NCBI RefSeq assembly: GCF_013523055.1 | Contig: NZ_JAAMQM010000033.1 | Coordinates: 1 to 51,004, forward strand | From: Pseudomonas capeferrum | GTDB lineage: Bacteria > Pseudomonadota > Gammaproteobacteria > Pseudomonadales > Pseudomonadaceae | Direction: 5' to 3' | DNA: 51,004 bases | Shown: positions 1-7,601 of the stretch, piece after piece | Layout of the letters: the number at the start of each line of letters is the position of its first letter | How positions within the stretch are numbered: the first letter of the stretch is position 1 | The notes under the pieces: model-generated | What the model was told of the DNA's origin: nothing | Databases searched by the model: none | The model's input: only the letters and a program-made list of their open reading frames with translations | Position numbers and translations under genes: made by a program

Positions 1-75
1 AGCCCGCTCCCACAAGTTGAGCGCTGAATTCAGGAACTGCGCACTTCTTGTGGGAGCGGGCTTGCCCGCGAAGGG
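1..75. repeat. REP palindrome pair
   Basis: Two inverted copies of a Pseudomonas REP-like element face each other: positions 1-16 read AGCCCGCTCCCACAAG and positions 47-62 are the exact reverse complement, continuing into GGGCTTGCCCGCGAAGG. The same core recurs near 22,100, 39,350 and 42,100. The left copy may be cut by the window edge. It lies downstream of the leftward small heat-shock gene, the usual extragenic location. Confidence 0.85.
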
Positions 76-147
76 GTGCGAAGCAGCCCCATTGGCCTTA
101 ACTGACAAGCATTAACCCGAAGGTGCCCTTTTTCTCTGCTGCCGAAC

Positions 148-591
148 TCAGTTCAGCGCAGGTTTTTCCCCGGTGATCGGGATGCGCTTGGCCTTGGCTT
201 CTTCAGGCACGATGCGCAGCAGATCGATGCTGAGCAGCCCATTGGCCAGGCCGGCGGCCTTGACCTCGATGTGGTCGGCCAGGCGGAAGGACAGCTTGAA
301 CGCGCGCTGGGCGATCCCCTGATGCAGGTAGGTCACGTCCTTGGCGCTGTCGGCGCGTTTGCCACCGGTGACGGTCAGGACGCCCTTCTCCACCTGGAGA
401 TCGAGGTCTTCTTCCTGGAAACCGGCTGCGGCAACCACGATACGGTACTGGTCCTCGCCATGCTTCTCGACATTGTAGGGAGGATAGCTGCTGCCCGCCT
501 CGTTACGTGCCGCGGATTCGAACAGGTCGTTGAAACGATCGAAACCGACGGAGTGGCGGAACAGTGGAGCGAGAGAGAAAGCGGTAGTCAT
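148..591 (-). CDS. ibpA: Small heat-shock protein, Hsp20/IbpA type
   Basis: A 147-residue ATP-independent holdase that binds unfolding proteins in the cytoplasm and hands them to DnaK/ClpB. The sequence matches the IbpA pattern: an N-terminal segment with FSLAPLFRHSVGFDRF, then YPPYNVEKHGEDQYRI opening the alpha-crystallin domain (about residues 38-130), the GLLSIDL strand near its end, and an I-P-I tail motif just before the C-terminus. The ATG at 591 is chosen over an upstream in-frame ATG at 717 because AGGAG lies about 7 nt before it and the upstream stretch would cross the promoter. A heat-shock promoter and a ROSE-like leader precede it, so heat induction at both transcription and translation is likely. 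E. coli-type ibpB is not present nearby. Confidence 0.95.
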   Translation of the reverse strand: MTTAFSLAPLFRHSVGFDRFNDLFESAARNEAGSSYPPYNVEKHGEDQYRIVVAAAGFQEEDLDLQVEKGVLTVTGGKRADSAKDVTYLHQGIAQRAFKLSFRLADHIEVKAAGLANGLLSIDLLRIVPEEAKAKRIPITGEKPALN

Positions 592-655
592 GGTACATCT
601 CCTGGTAATCAGCGAGTTCTTCGTTGCGCGACCCGACTTCGGCATCGCGTAACAC
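592..655 (-). promoter_or_regulatory. Probable ROSE-type RNA thermometer leader
   Basis: The leader of the small heat-shock gene ends with UCGCU, seven loop bases (GAUUACC), then AGGA of the Shine-Dalgarno and the start codon. ROSE thermometers have the signature UYGCU pairing imperfectly with AGGA across a G-G mismatch and a bulged C; this fits exactly. ROSE elements are known in front of Pseudomonas ibpA-type genes. The upstream hairpins were not modelled, so the outer boundary is approximate. Confidence 0.65.
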
Positions 656-659
656 AGAG

Positions 660-685
660 ATATGTACCCACCAGGATTTTTCAAG
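660..685 (-). promoter_or_regulatory. Candidate sigma-32 (RpoH) promoter of ibpA
   Basis: On the minus strand CTTGAAA (679-685) is a perfect heat-shock -35 element. Eleven bases downstream GTACATAT (660-667) matches the -10 consensus CCCCATNT at five of eight positions. It lies about 70 nt before the start codon, leaving room for the ROSE-like leader. The -35 is strong; the -10 is moderate. Confidence 0.6.
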
Positions 686-743
686 CGCCCCTTTGAAAAT
701 TTTTTTCGCCGGTGCATCTTGCCCGACCAGCGGTCGCTCGGCG

Positions 744-1724
744 TCAGGCGATAGCCCTGTACGTCTCGGTATGCTGCATGTCGACCATGCCCAGCAAATG
801 GCTGATACGCTGGCAGTCGCTTTCTCGGCGCACTTCAGCGAACAGCGCCACGGCCTCGGGATAGCCACGGGTAAGCATGCCCAGCCACTGCTTGAGTCGA
901 CCCGGCGCATAGCGTGGCGACAGCTTGGCCTGAGCCTGGCGCCAGAACTCCTGGAGCAACGGGAGCAGCGCCGGCCAGTCCAAGGGCTGATAGTCATGAC
1001 CGGCACGGGCAGCGGCGATCTGCAGGGCCAGGTCCGGGCGTGAGACCAGGCCACGGCCAAGCATGAAGTCCTGTGCGCCACTGACTTCCCTGCAACGCCG
1101 CCAGTCTTCGACCGTCCAGATCTCGCCATTGGCGAACACCGGTACCTTGACCACTTCCTGGACACGCGCAACCCATTCCCAGTGAGCCGGTGGCTTGTAG
1201 CCCTCGACCTTGGTCCGAGCATGCACCACCAGGTGCGCCGCGCCGCCTTCGGCCAACGCCGTACCGCAGTCCAGCGCTGCATCCGGGCTGTCGAACCCCA
1301 GGCGCATCTTGGCGGTGACCGGAATATGCGCCGGTACTGCCCGGCGCACTTCACGGACGATCGCATGGAGCAGCTCGGGTTCCTTGAGCAGCACGGCGCC
1401 GCCGCGGGACTTGTTCACCGTCTTGGCCGGGCAGCCGAAGTTCAAGTCGATCACCGGCGCCCCCAACTCGCAGGCGAAGGCCGCATTCTCGGCCAGGCAG
1501 ACCGGATCGGAACCCAGCAACTGCACACGCATGGGTACTCCCGCCGCCGTCTGCGCGCCATGGCGCAGTTCCGGTGCCAGTTTGTCGAACTGCGCCTTGG
1601 GCAGCAGCTGGTCACAGACCCGAATGAACTCGGTGACGCACCAGTCGATGCCGCCTACTCGGGTAAGGACATCGCGCAGGATGTTGTCGACCAGCCCCTC
1701 CATCGGGGCCAGGGCTATTTGCAT
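744..1724 (-). CDS. dusC: tRNA-dihydrouridine(16) synthase
   Basis: A flavoenzyme that reduces U16 in the tRNA D-loop with NADPH. The 326-residue protein starts MQIALAPMEGL, the FMN-binding start of the Dus family, and carries NFGCPAKTVNK with the catalytic cysteine at residue 98, followed by GGAVLLKEP typical of the DusC branch rather than DusA or DusB. ANGEIW and MLGRGL later in the barrel are phosphate-binding segments. The ATG at 1724 is preferred over 1787 because homologues begin with this short hydrophobic strand. It stands alone between the heat-shock gene and a thioesterase. Confidence 0.95.
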   Translation of the reverse strand: MQIALAPMEGLVDNILRDVLTRVGGIDWCVTEFIRVCDQLLPKAQFDKLAPELRHGAQTAAGVPMRVQLLGSDPVCLAENAAFACELGAPVIDLNFGCPAKTVNKSRGGAVLLKEPELLHAIVREVRRAVPAHIPVTAKMRLGFDSPDAALDCGTALAEGGAAHLVVHARTKVEGYKPPAHWEWVARVQEVVKVPVFANGEIWTVEDWRRCREVSGAQDFMLGRGLVSRPDLALQIAAARAGHDYQPLDWPALLPLLQEFWRQAQAKLSPRYAPGRLKQWLGMLTRGYPEAVALFAEVRRESDCQRISHLLGMVDMQHTETYRAIA

Positions 1725-1927
1725 GGGGAAAGGACCGCTTGGAAAAACGCGAATGCTACCAGAACGCCTGCAAGCCCGGATAAGCATTCATCCAGCCGTC
1801 AGACACATCCGACAGTACGCTGAGAAAACAACTACTTGCATCCCGGAAGCCCGTCATCCACAGGCCATGAGCCAGCGCATTAACATCATGCCTTTGATCC
1901 ACGCCACGGATAAGTCCGGAGAAAATA

Positions 1928-2293
1928 ATGAAGCAGCTGTTCAGCGGTGCTCCCGCAGATGACTTTCAGCATGTCCTACCAGTGCTCACCTGCTCCTGAA
2001 TGACAGGCCTGCGCAGCGTGTACGACATCCGTTCACTACGACTGCCAGCCCGCCGCTGCGTTGACGAGCCGCTGGAATACGCCAATTCAATGAAGCACAT
2101 CAGACCCTACAACTACGAGATTCTTCACTTCCACCTCTCCCTTGCCAAAGCCCGCTCGCTCGATGACAACGACTACCCGCCCGGCATGAACGAGCTTCAG
2201 GCGCGCTCGTCGATTCATGTCGTAACAGAGACCGACGACGACCTGAATGTCCATGGAGCGCCCGAACTCACTCCGTCAGGCAAGCGACCTTGA
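1928..2293 (+). other. Possible small ORF interrupted by TGA; unknown
   Basis: In the 551 bases between dusC and the thioesterase gene there is no recognised gene. A 23-codon ORF (1928-1999, starting MKQLFSGAPADD) has a very good ribosome site, GGAG seven bases before ATG. It stops at TGA (1997-1999) and is followed immediately, in the same frame, by ATG of a 97-codon ORF (2000-2293) that overlaps the 3' end of the convergent thioesterase gene by 18 bases. The 97-residue product has no motif I recognise and no good ribosome site of its own. It could be a leader peptide plus gene, a nonsense-interrupted gene of about 121 codons, or chance. Confidence 0.3.
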
Positions 2294-2764
2294 ACCGGTC
2301 GGGCCTTCGAGCGTGCCGTCGTCAAGAGCTTGCTCCAGCATCAGCGCGGGGCCGTAGCCTCCGATGAACTCCGGCGGCATGCGCTTGGGCCTGCCGCTGG
2401 ACAACTCGATACAGACGAACGTCGTCCGGGCGCGCAGGACAGTGGCGCCGTCACTGGGCCGCCTGAGCTGGAAGCGACGGGTCATGCGCAGCCGCTGATC
2501 CCAGTCGGTGATCCAGGTACCCAGCTGCAGCTCGTCATCTTCATAGGCCGCGGCGATGTAGTCGATCTCATGGCGGAGCACGGCCATGGCGCGGTCGAGC
2601 CGACGGTATTCGCTCAGGTCCAGGCCCAGGCGCTGGGAGTGACGCCAGGCGCAGCGCTCCAGCCAGGTGACGTAGACTGCGTTGTTGGCATGACCGAGGC
2701 CATCGATGTCTTCGGCGCCAACCCGCAGGTCGATGATGAATGGCGTTGCCAGATCCCAGCTCAT
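2276..2764 (-). CDS. Acyl-CoA thioesterase, 4HBT/YbgC-like hotdog fold
   Basis: A 162-residue single hotdog-domain protein expected to hydrolyse acyl-CoA thioesters. The N-terminal segment EDIDGLGHANN (residues 18-28) is the 4-hydroxybenzoyl-CoA thioesterase signature with the probable catalytic Asp21 and the conserved His25 and Asn. VYVTWLERCAW follows as the central hotdog helix. The ATG at 2764 is preceded by AGGAG at the right spacing; the frame stays open upstream to 2893 without a better start. The substrate cannot be told from sequence. It is convergent with the doubtful small ORF and followed at its 5' side by the tRNA operon terminator. Confidence 0.85.
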   Translation of the reverse strand: MSWDLATPFIIDLRVGAEDIDGLGHANNAVYVTWLERCAWRHSQRLGLDLSEYRRLDRAMAVLRHEIDYIAAAYEDDELQLGTWITDWDQRLRMTRRFQLRRPSDGATVLRARTTFVCIELSSGRPKRMPPEFIGGYGPALMLEQALDDGTLEGPTGSRSLA

Positions 2765-2870
2765 GCCCGCTCCTGTCTGTGGTGAACGGTCTGAGTGTAA
2801 CGGATGCTCACGCAGATTTGCGCGAGGGTAGAGCCCTGTACGCCAGCATGCCGTGGACAGTGGTTTTTTT

Positions 2871-2914
2871 CGAGGAAAAAACAAAAGGCCCATTCAATAT
2901 GCGAATGAGCCTTT
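2871..2914 (-). terminator. Rho-independent terminator of the tRNA operon
   Basis: On the minus strand AAAGGCTCATTCG pairs with a near-complementary arm ending GGGCCTTTT around a short AT-rich loop, followed by GTTTTTT. It lies about 25 nt beyond the last tRNA-Glu and ends the leftward tRNA transcript. Confidence 0.8.
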
Positions 2915-2938
2915 AAAGTCCCGCAAATGCGGGTAAAT

Positions 2939-3014
2939 TGGCGTCCCCTAGGGGACTCGAACCCCTGTTACCGCCGTGAAAGGGCGGTGTCCTAGGCCAC
3001 TAGACGAAGGGGAC
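2939..3014 (-). tRNA. tRNA-Glu (UUC), copy 1
   Basis: A 76-nt tRNA with the CCA end encoded. The anticodon loop is CTTTCAC with anticodon TTC, the acceptor stem GTCCCC pairs with GGGGAC, and the T-arm carries GTTCGAGTC. It is identical to the second copy at 3187-3262 and is the last gene of the operon. Glutamyl-tRNA synthetase (gltX) is encoded just upstream of the same strand. Confidence 0.97.
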
Positions 3015-3058
3015 ATGTAACCTTCGTACAGATCCGTTTTCACGAATCCTGGCTGAAT

Positions 3059-3134
3059 TGGTGGAGCTAAGCGGGATCGAACCGCTGACCTCCTGCATGC
3101 CATGCAGGCGCTCTCCCAGCTGAGCTATAGCCCC
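3059..3134 (-). tRNA. tRNA-Ala (GGC), copy 1
   Basis: A 76-nt tRNA with encoded CCA. The anticodon stem-loop is CCTGC-ATGGCAT-GCAGG, giving anticodon GGC, and the T-arm has GGTTCGATCC. It is identical to the copy at 3340-3415 and separated from tRNA-Glu by 44 nt of different spacer. Confidence 0.97.
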
Positions 3135-3186
3135 GGATTTCTAGCCTCTCGGCCCAGCGATATCCTTGACATCGCTTGTGTAAAAC

Positions 3187-3262
3187 TGGCGTCCCCTAGG
3201 GGACTCGAACCCCTGTTACCGCCGTGAAAGGGCGGTGTCCTAGGCCACTAGACGAAGGGGAC
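3187..3262 (-). tRNA. tRNA-Glu (UUC), copy 2
   Basis: A 76-nt tRNA identical to the copy at 2939-3014, with anticodon TTC and encoded CCA. It sits second in the leftward Ala-Glu-Ala-Glu operon. The spacers on either side (77 and 52 nt) differ from those around the other copy, so only the tRNA bodies are conserved. Confidence 0.97.
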
Positions 3263-3339
3263 GAACCTTCTACCTCAAAGACCCGGTTGCTGGACCCGGT
3301 CTTTCTTCCCAGTCCTGATGCCGACTGTGAAGCGGAATT

Positions 3340-3415
3340 TGGTGGAGCTAAGCGGGATCGAACCGCTGACCTCCTGCATGCCATGCAGGCGCTCTCCCAG
3401 CTGAGCTATAGCCCC
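3340..3415 (-). tRNA. tRNA-Ala (GGC), copy 2
   Basis: A 76-nt tRNA identical to the copy at 3059-3134, anticodon GGC, encoded CCA. It is the first gene of the four-tRNA operon and lies about 75 nt downstream of a consensus promoter. Confidence 0.97.
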
Positions 3416-3479
3416 ACAATGTCGCTTTGAACTGAATCGCTTGGCTGGGTGCTTCGCGTTTCGTTTTGTTCATCGCTGT

Positions 3480-3556
3480 GGACGGGGCGCATATTAAGAT
3501 CGGATCGATAGCCTGTCAAATATATTTTTGAAAAAAACCAAAAAAAATTTCCGAGA
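3480..3556 (-). promoter_or_regulatory. Strong stable-RNA promoter with UP element
   Basis: On the minus strand TTGACA (3514-3519) and TAATAT (3491-3496) are separated by exactly 17 bases. Directly upstream is an A/T-rich stretch (about 3520-3551) with long T tracts that resembles an UP element, and directly downstream is a GC-rich discriminator (GCGCCCCG), the hallmark of stringently controlled stable-RNA promoters. It drives the four tRNA genes. The 232 bases between gltX and the first tRNA hold only this promoter and a weak GC hairpin after gltX. Confidence 0.85.
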
Positions 3557-3647
3557 TAACAATCACTTAACGCCCCAAGCGGGAAAACCCCCGCAAATGC
3601 TGGCCCTCTCGAGCCGACATTCGCGACGGTTCAGCCTGGCGAGACCC

Positions 3648-5129
3648 TCAGGCGATGGACGCCAGCAGCTTTTCCCACTCCTTGTTTTCCTTCTTGGACA
3701 CGCCGCCCAGCAGATCCAGCGCCTGACGCAGGCGGTAACGGGCCAGGTCGGGACCGAGGATTTCCATGGCGTCGAGTACCGACACCGAGCTGGCCTGACC
3801 GCTGATGGCCGCGAACATCAGAGGCATTGCGTCACGCAGCTTGAGCTCCAGGACTTCGACCACCGCCTGGATACAGCCGGTGATGCGGTCCTTCTCCCAC
3901 TGCCGCAGGCTTTCCAGCTTCCACAGGATCAGTTGGATGACCTGGCGAACCTGATCCGGAGAAAGCTTCTTGTGCTCGAACAGTTTCGCATCGAGCTTGA
4001 GCGCGCCTTCGAAGAAGAACCCGCCTAGCGGCGCGATCTGGCTGAAGGTCTCGACCCTGCCCTGCACGTGCGGGGCAATCTTCATCATGTACTCGCTGTT
4101 GAAGGCCCATTGCCGCACTCGCGCGGCGAACTCTTCCACCGGCAAGTCACGCAGCCACTGGCCATTGAGCCAGGACAGCTTCTCGATGTCGAAGATCGGG
4201 CCACCCAGGGAAATGCGCGACAGATCGAAGTGCTCGACCATTTCGGCGAGGGAGAACTTTTCGCGCTCGTCGGGCATGGACCAGCCCATGCGGCCCAGGT
4301 AGTTGAGCATGGCTTCAGGCATGAAGCCCATGCGCTCGTAGAAGGTCACCGAGGTCGGGTTCTTGCGCTTGGACAACTTGCTCTTGTCCGGATTGCGCAG
4401 CAGCGGCATGTAGCACAGCTTGGGCTGTTCCCAGCCGAAGTATTCGTACAGCTTGATCAGTTTAGGCGCCGATGGCAGCCACTCCTCGCCCCGCAGGACG
4501 TGGGTGATGCCCATCAGGTGATCGTCGACCACGTTCGCCAGGAAGTAGGTAGGCAGTCCGTCATTCTTCATCAGGACCTGCATGTCCATGCGATCCCATG
4601 GGATCTCGACGTCGCCGCGAAGCATGTCGGGCACGACACAGACGCCTTCGCTCGGCACTTTCATGCGAATCACGTGAGGCTCGCCGGCGGCCAGTCGGCG
4701 CTGCACTTCCTCGGCGCCGAGCTTCAGCGCGCGGCCGTCATAACGCGCCGTCTCGCCTCGGGCTATCTGATCCGCGCGCATCTGATCCAGCTCTTCAGCG
4801 GTGCAGAAGCAATAGAACGCGTGACCGGCGTCGACCAGCTCCTTGGCGTATCGGGCATAGATTTCGCCGCGTTCGCTCTGACGGTACGGACCATGCGGAC
4901 CGCCGACATCCGGGCCTTCATTCCACTCGATACCCAGCCAGCGCAGGGCGTCGAAGATCTGCTGCTCCGACTCGCGCGTGGAGCGCAACTGGTCGGTGTC
5001 TTCAATGCGCAGGATGAACTCCCCGCCGTGCTGCTTGGCGAAGCAGTAGTTGAACAGGGCGATGTAGGCGGTGCCGACATGGGGGTCGCCGGTGGGCGAT
5101 GGCGCGATACGCGTGCGTACGGTGGTCAT
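3648..5129 (-). CDS. gltX: Glutamyl-tRNA synthetase
   Basis: Charges tRNA-Glu with glutamate in the cytosol; class I synthetase. The 493 residues, normal for the family, begin with RIAPSPTGDPHVGT, where HVGT (17-20) is the HIGH motif, and carry KLSKR at 251-255 as the KMSKS motif, followed by the helical anticodon-binding domain. It is a discriminating type by length and by the presence of a full C-terminal half. Its substrate genes, two tRNA-Glu(UUC), lie just downstream on the same strand behind their own promoter, an arrangement also remembered from P. aeruginosa. Confidence 0.98.
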   Translation of the reverse strand: MTTVRTRIAPSPTGDPHVGTAYIALFNYCFAKQHGGEFILRIEDTDQLRSTRESEQQIFDALRWLGIEWNEGPDVGGPHGPYRQSERGEIYARYAKELVDAGHAFYCFCTAEELDQMRADQIARGETARYDGRALKLGAEEVQRRLAAGEPHVIRMKVPSEGVCVVPDMLRGDVEIPWDRMDMQVLMKNDGLPTYFLANVVDDHLMGITHVLRGEEWLPSAPKLIKLYEYFGWEQPKLCYMPLLRNPDKSKLSKRKNPTSVTFYERMGFMPEAMLNYLGRMGWSMPDEREKFSLAEMVEHFDLSRISLGGPIFDIEKLSWLNGQWLRDLPVEEFAARVRQWAFNSEYMMKIAPHVQGRVETFSQIAPLGGFFFEGALKLDAKLFEHKKLSPDQVRQVIQLILWKLESLRQWEKDRITGCIQAVVEVLELKLRDAMPLMFAAISGQASSVSVLDAMEILGPDLARYRLRQALDLLGGVSKKENKEWEKLLASIA

Positions 5130-5288
5130 GGGAGTCTCGAATCAGGGCTGAAACAAAGGCGCGATGTTAACAGGGAGCGGGCGCCGGGCTCCAGCCATGG
5201 CGCATGCACACAGGACATGACGCGGTGGCGCGTCGGGCACACCTGAGCGCCAACCCTGCATGGCGACTCGCGCCCTCTCCTGCCTGAC

Positions 5289-7304
5289 TCAGGTGGTGAT
5301 CAGCCGTTCGCGCAACTTGGCAATCTCGTCACGCAACTGCCCGGCCGCCTCGAACTCCAGATCGCGCGCGAATTGGAACATCTTCTCTTCCAGTTGCTTG
5401 ATACGCTTGGTGATCTCGCCGGGAGTACGCAATTCGGCCTCGTAGCGCGCATTCTCTTCCGCGGCCTTGGCCATCCCCTTGCGCTTCTTGCTGCGCGCGC
5501 CCGGCACCGTGGCGCCCTCGAGAATGTCGGTAATGTCCTTGACCACGCCCTTGGGTACGATGCCATGGGCCTCGTTGAACGCGACCTGCTTGGCACGGCG
5601 ACGGTCGGTCTCGTCTATCGCTCGCTGCATGGATCCCGTCATCTGGTCGGCATAGAGAATCGCCCGGCCATTGAGGTTTCGCGCCGCGCGACCGATGGTC
5701 TGGATCAACGAGCGCTCGGAACGCAGGAAGCCTTCCTTGTCGGCATCGAGGATCGCGACCAGCGACACCTCCGGCATGTCCAGTCCCTCGCGCAGCAGGT
5801 TGATCCCTACCAGTACGTCGAAGGTGCCCAGGCGCAGATCGCGGATGATCTCGACCCTTTCCACCGTGTCGATGTCCGAGTGCAGGTAGCGTACCCGTAC
5901 ATCGTGGTCGGCCAGGTAGTCGGTAAGGTCTTCGGACATGCGTTTGGTCAGGGTGGTAACCAGCACCCGCTCTTCATTGGCAACGCGCTTGCGTATCTCC
6001 GAAAGCAGATCATCGACCTGCGTGAGCGCGGGACGAATCTCGATCTGCGGGTCGACCAGCCCGGTCGGACGCACCACCTGCTCCACGACCCGCCCCGCAT
6101 GTTCGGCCTCGTAGGGCCCAGGCGTCGCCGAGACGAAGATGGTCTGCGGACTGATACTCTCCCACTCATCGAAACGCATGGGCCGGTTATCCAGCGCCGA
6201 AGGCAGACGGAAGCCGTACTCCACCAGGGTTTCCTTGCGCGAGCGGTCGCCCTTGTACATGGCGCCGACCTGCGGAACGCTGACGTGGGATTCGTCGATC
6301 ACCAGCAAGGCATCCGCGGGCAGGTAATCATAGAGCGTGGGCGGCGCCGCGCCGGATGGCCGTCCGGACAGGTAGCGCGAGTAGTTCTCGATCCCGTTGC
6401 AGTACCCCAGCTCGAGGATCATCTCCAGGTCGAAACGGGTCCGCTGCTCCAGGCGCTGGGCTTCAACCAGCTTGTTGCCCTTGTGCAGGTAATCGAGCCG
6501 ATCCTTGAGCTCCTCCTTGATCCCTTCCACCGCGCCGAGCAGAGTCTCGCGCGGGGTCACATAGTGGCTCTTGGGGTAGAAGGTGAAGCGGGGCAGCTTG
6601 CGGATCACCTCGCCGGTCAACGGATCGAAGGCGGCGATGTTCTCCACCTCGTCATCGAACAGTTCGATACGGATGGCCTCCAGGTCCGATTCGGCCGGGA
6701 AGATATCGACCACGTCCCCGCGCACGCGGAAAGTGGCCCGGGCGAAGTCCATCTCGTTGCGGGTGTACTGCAGGTCGGCGAGGCGGCGCAGCAGCGCGCG
6801 CTGGTCAAGCTTGTCGCCTCGGTCCACGTGCAGGACCATCTTCAGGTAGGTTTCGGGACTGCCCAGGCCATAGATACAGGAGACCGTCGTGACGATGATC
6901 GCATCGCGACGCTCCAGCAGCGCCTTGGTCGCCGACAGTCGCATCTGCTCGATATGATCGTTGATCGACGCATCCTTCTCGATGAAGGTATCCGAGGACG
7001 GCACATAGGCTTCGGGCTGGTAGTAGTCGTAGTAGGAGACGAAGTACTCCACCGCGTTGTGCGGGAAAAACGCCTTGAACTCGCCATAGAGCTGGGCAGC
7101 CAGCGTCTTGTTCGGCGCCAGGACCAAGGTCGGACGCTGCACCTGGGCGATGACGTTGGCGATGCTGAAGGTCTTGCCCGAGCCTGTCACGCCGAGCAGG
7201 GTCTGGTGCGCGAGGCCAGCCTCGATGCCCTCGACCATCTGACGGATAGCTTCGGGCTGGTCGCCGGCTGGCTGGAAACGGGTAACGAGTTGAAACTCGG
7301 GCAT
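5289..7304 (-). CDS. uvrB: Excinuclease ABC subunit B
   Basis: The damage-verifying helicase-like subunit of nucleotide excision repair; binds UvrA, opens the DNA and recruits UvrC. The 671-residue protein has Walker A GVTGSGKT at 38-45, the beta-hairpin region around YYDYYQPEAYVP near residue 95, Walker B with DESH, helicase motif VI with QTIGRAARN, and a C-terminal UVR domain (about 630-665, with LEEKMFQFARDLEFEAA) that contacts UvrC. The start has AGG at good spacing. It is divergent from tyrB across 297 bases. A CTG-N10-CAG sequence 38 bases upstream is a weak candidate LexA site. Confidence 0.98.
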   Translation of the reverse strand: MPEFQLVTRFQPAGDQPEAIRQMVEGIEAGLAHQTLLGVTGSGKTFSIANVIAQVQRPTLVLAPNKTLAAQLYGEFKAFFPHNAVEYFVSYYDYYQPEAYVPSSDTFIEKDASINDHIEQMRLSATKALLERRDAIIVTTVSCIYGLGSPETYLKMVLHVDRGDKLDQRALLRRLADLQYTRNEMDFARATFRVRGDVVDIFPAESDLEAIRIELFDDEVENIAAFDPLTGEVIRKLPRFTFYPKSHYVTPRETLLGAVEGIKEELKDRLDYLHKGNKLVEAQRLEQRTRFDLEMILELGYCNGIENYSRYLSGRPSGAAPPTLYDYLPADALLVIDESHVSVPQVGAMYKGDRSRKETLVEYGFRLPSALDNRPMRFDEWESISPQTIFVSATPGPYEAEHAGRVVEQVVRPTGLVDPQIEIRPALTQVDDLLSEIRKRVANEERVLVTTLTKRMSEDLTDYLADHDVRVRYLHSDIDTVERVEIIRDLRLGTFDVLVGINLLREGLDMPEVSLVAILDADKEGFLRSERSLIQTIGRAARNLNGRAILYADQMTGSMQRAIDETDRRRAKQVAFNEAHGIVPKGVVKDITDILEGATVPGARSKKRKGMAKAAEENARYEAELRTPGEITKRIKQLEEKMFQFARDLEFEAAGQLRDEIAKLRERLITT

Positions 7305-7341
7305 GACGGACCTCGGTGTGCTTACAGCAGGAAACTCCCCA

Positions 7342-7357
7342 CTGTGGATTTAGCCAG
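7342..7357. promoter_or_regulatory. Weak candidate LexA box upstream of uvrB
   Basis: CTGTGGATTTAGCCAG fits the outer CTG-N10-CAG frame of a LexA site, 38 bases before the uvrB start codon, but its inner ten bases match the alternating T/A consensus at only about half the positions. uvrB is SOS-controlled in E. coli; control in this organism cannot be concluded from this match. The rest of the uvrB-tyrB intergenic region (7305-7601) shows no clear further site. Confidence 0.25.
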
Positions 7358-7601
7358 TAGTTATACCCAATTGAGGCTACCTGCGGCCAGTTTCAAGACT
7401 GCGCGCGGGGTAATTAACCCAGTGGACCGATCAATTGGACCAATGGTTGAAAAATATTCGCGTAAAAGCGCTGAAAAGCTGCGCCAGACTGTCGCAGTCA
7501 CCGAGCGCTATCACTATACTGACTCCCCGTTTTCGCACCGCTTCAGTGCATTCGGCTGGAGCGTGCTACCTCTCTCACCTCCTATCAGAGCCAAGGTAAC
7601 A

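Noticed and set aside
3196..3430. Short ORFs across the tRNA genes
   Set aside because: They lie inside identical tRNA sequences and cannot be coding.
5373..7601. Long open frame on the plus strand continuous with tyrB
   Set aside because: It is the antisense of uvrB kept open by codon bias; the real tyrB start at 7602 matches the family N-terminus.
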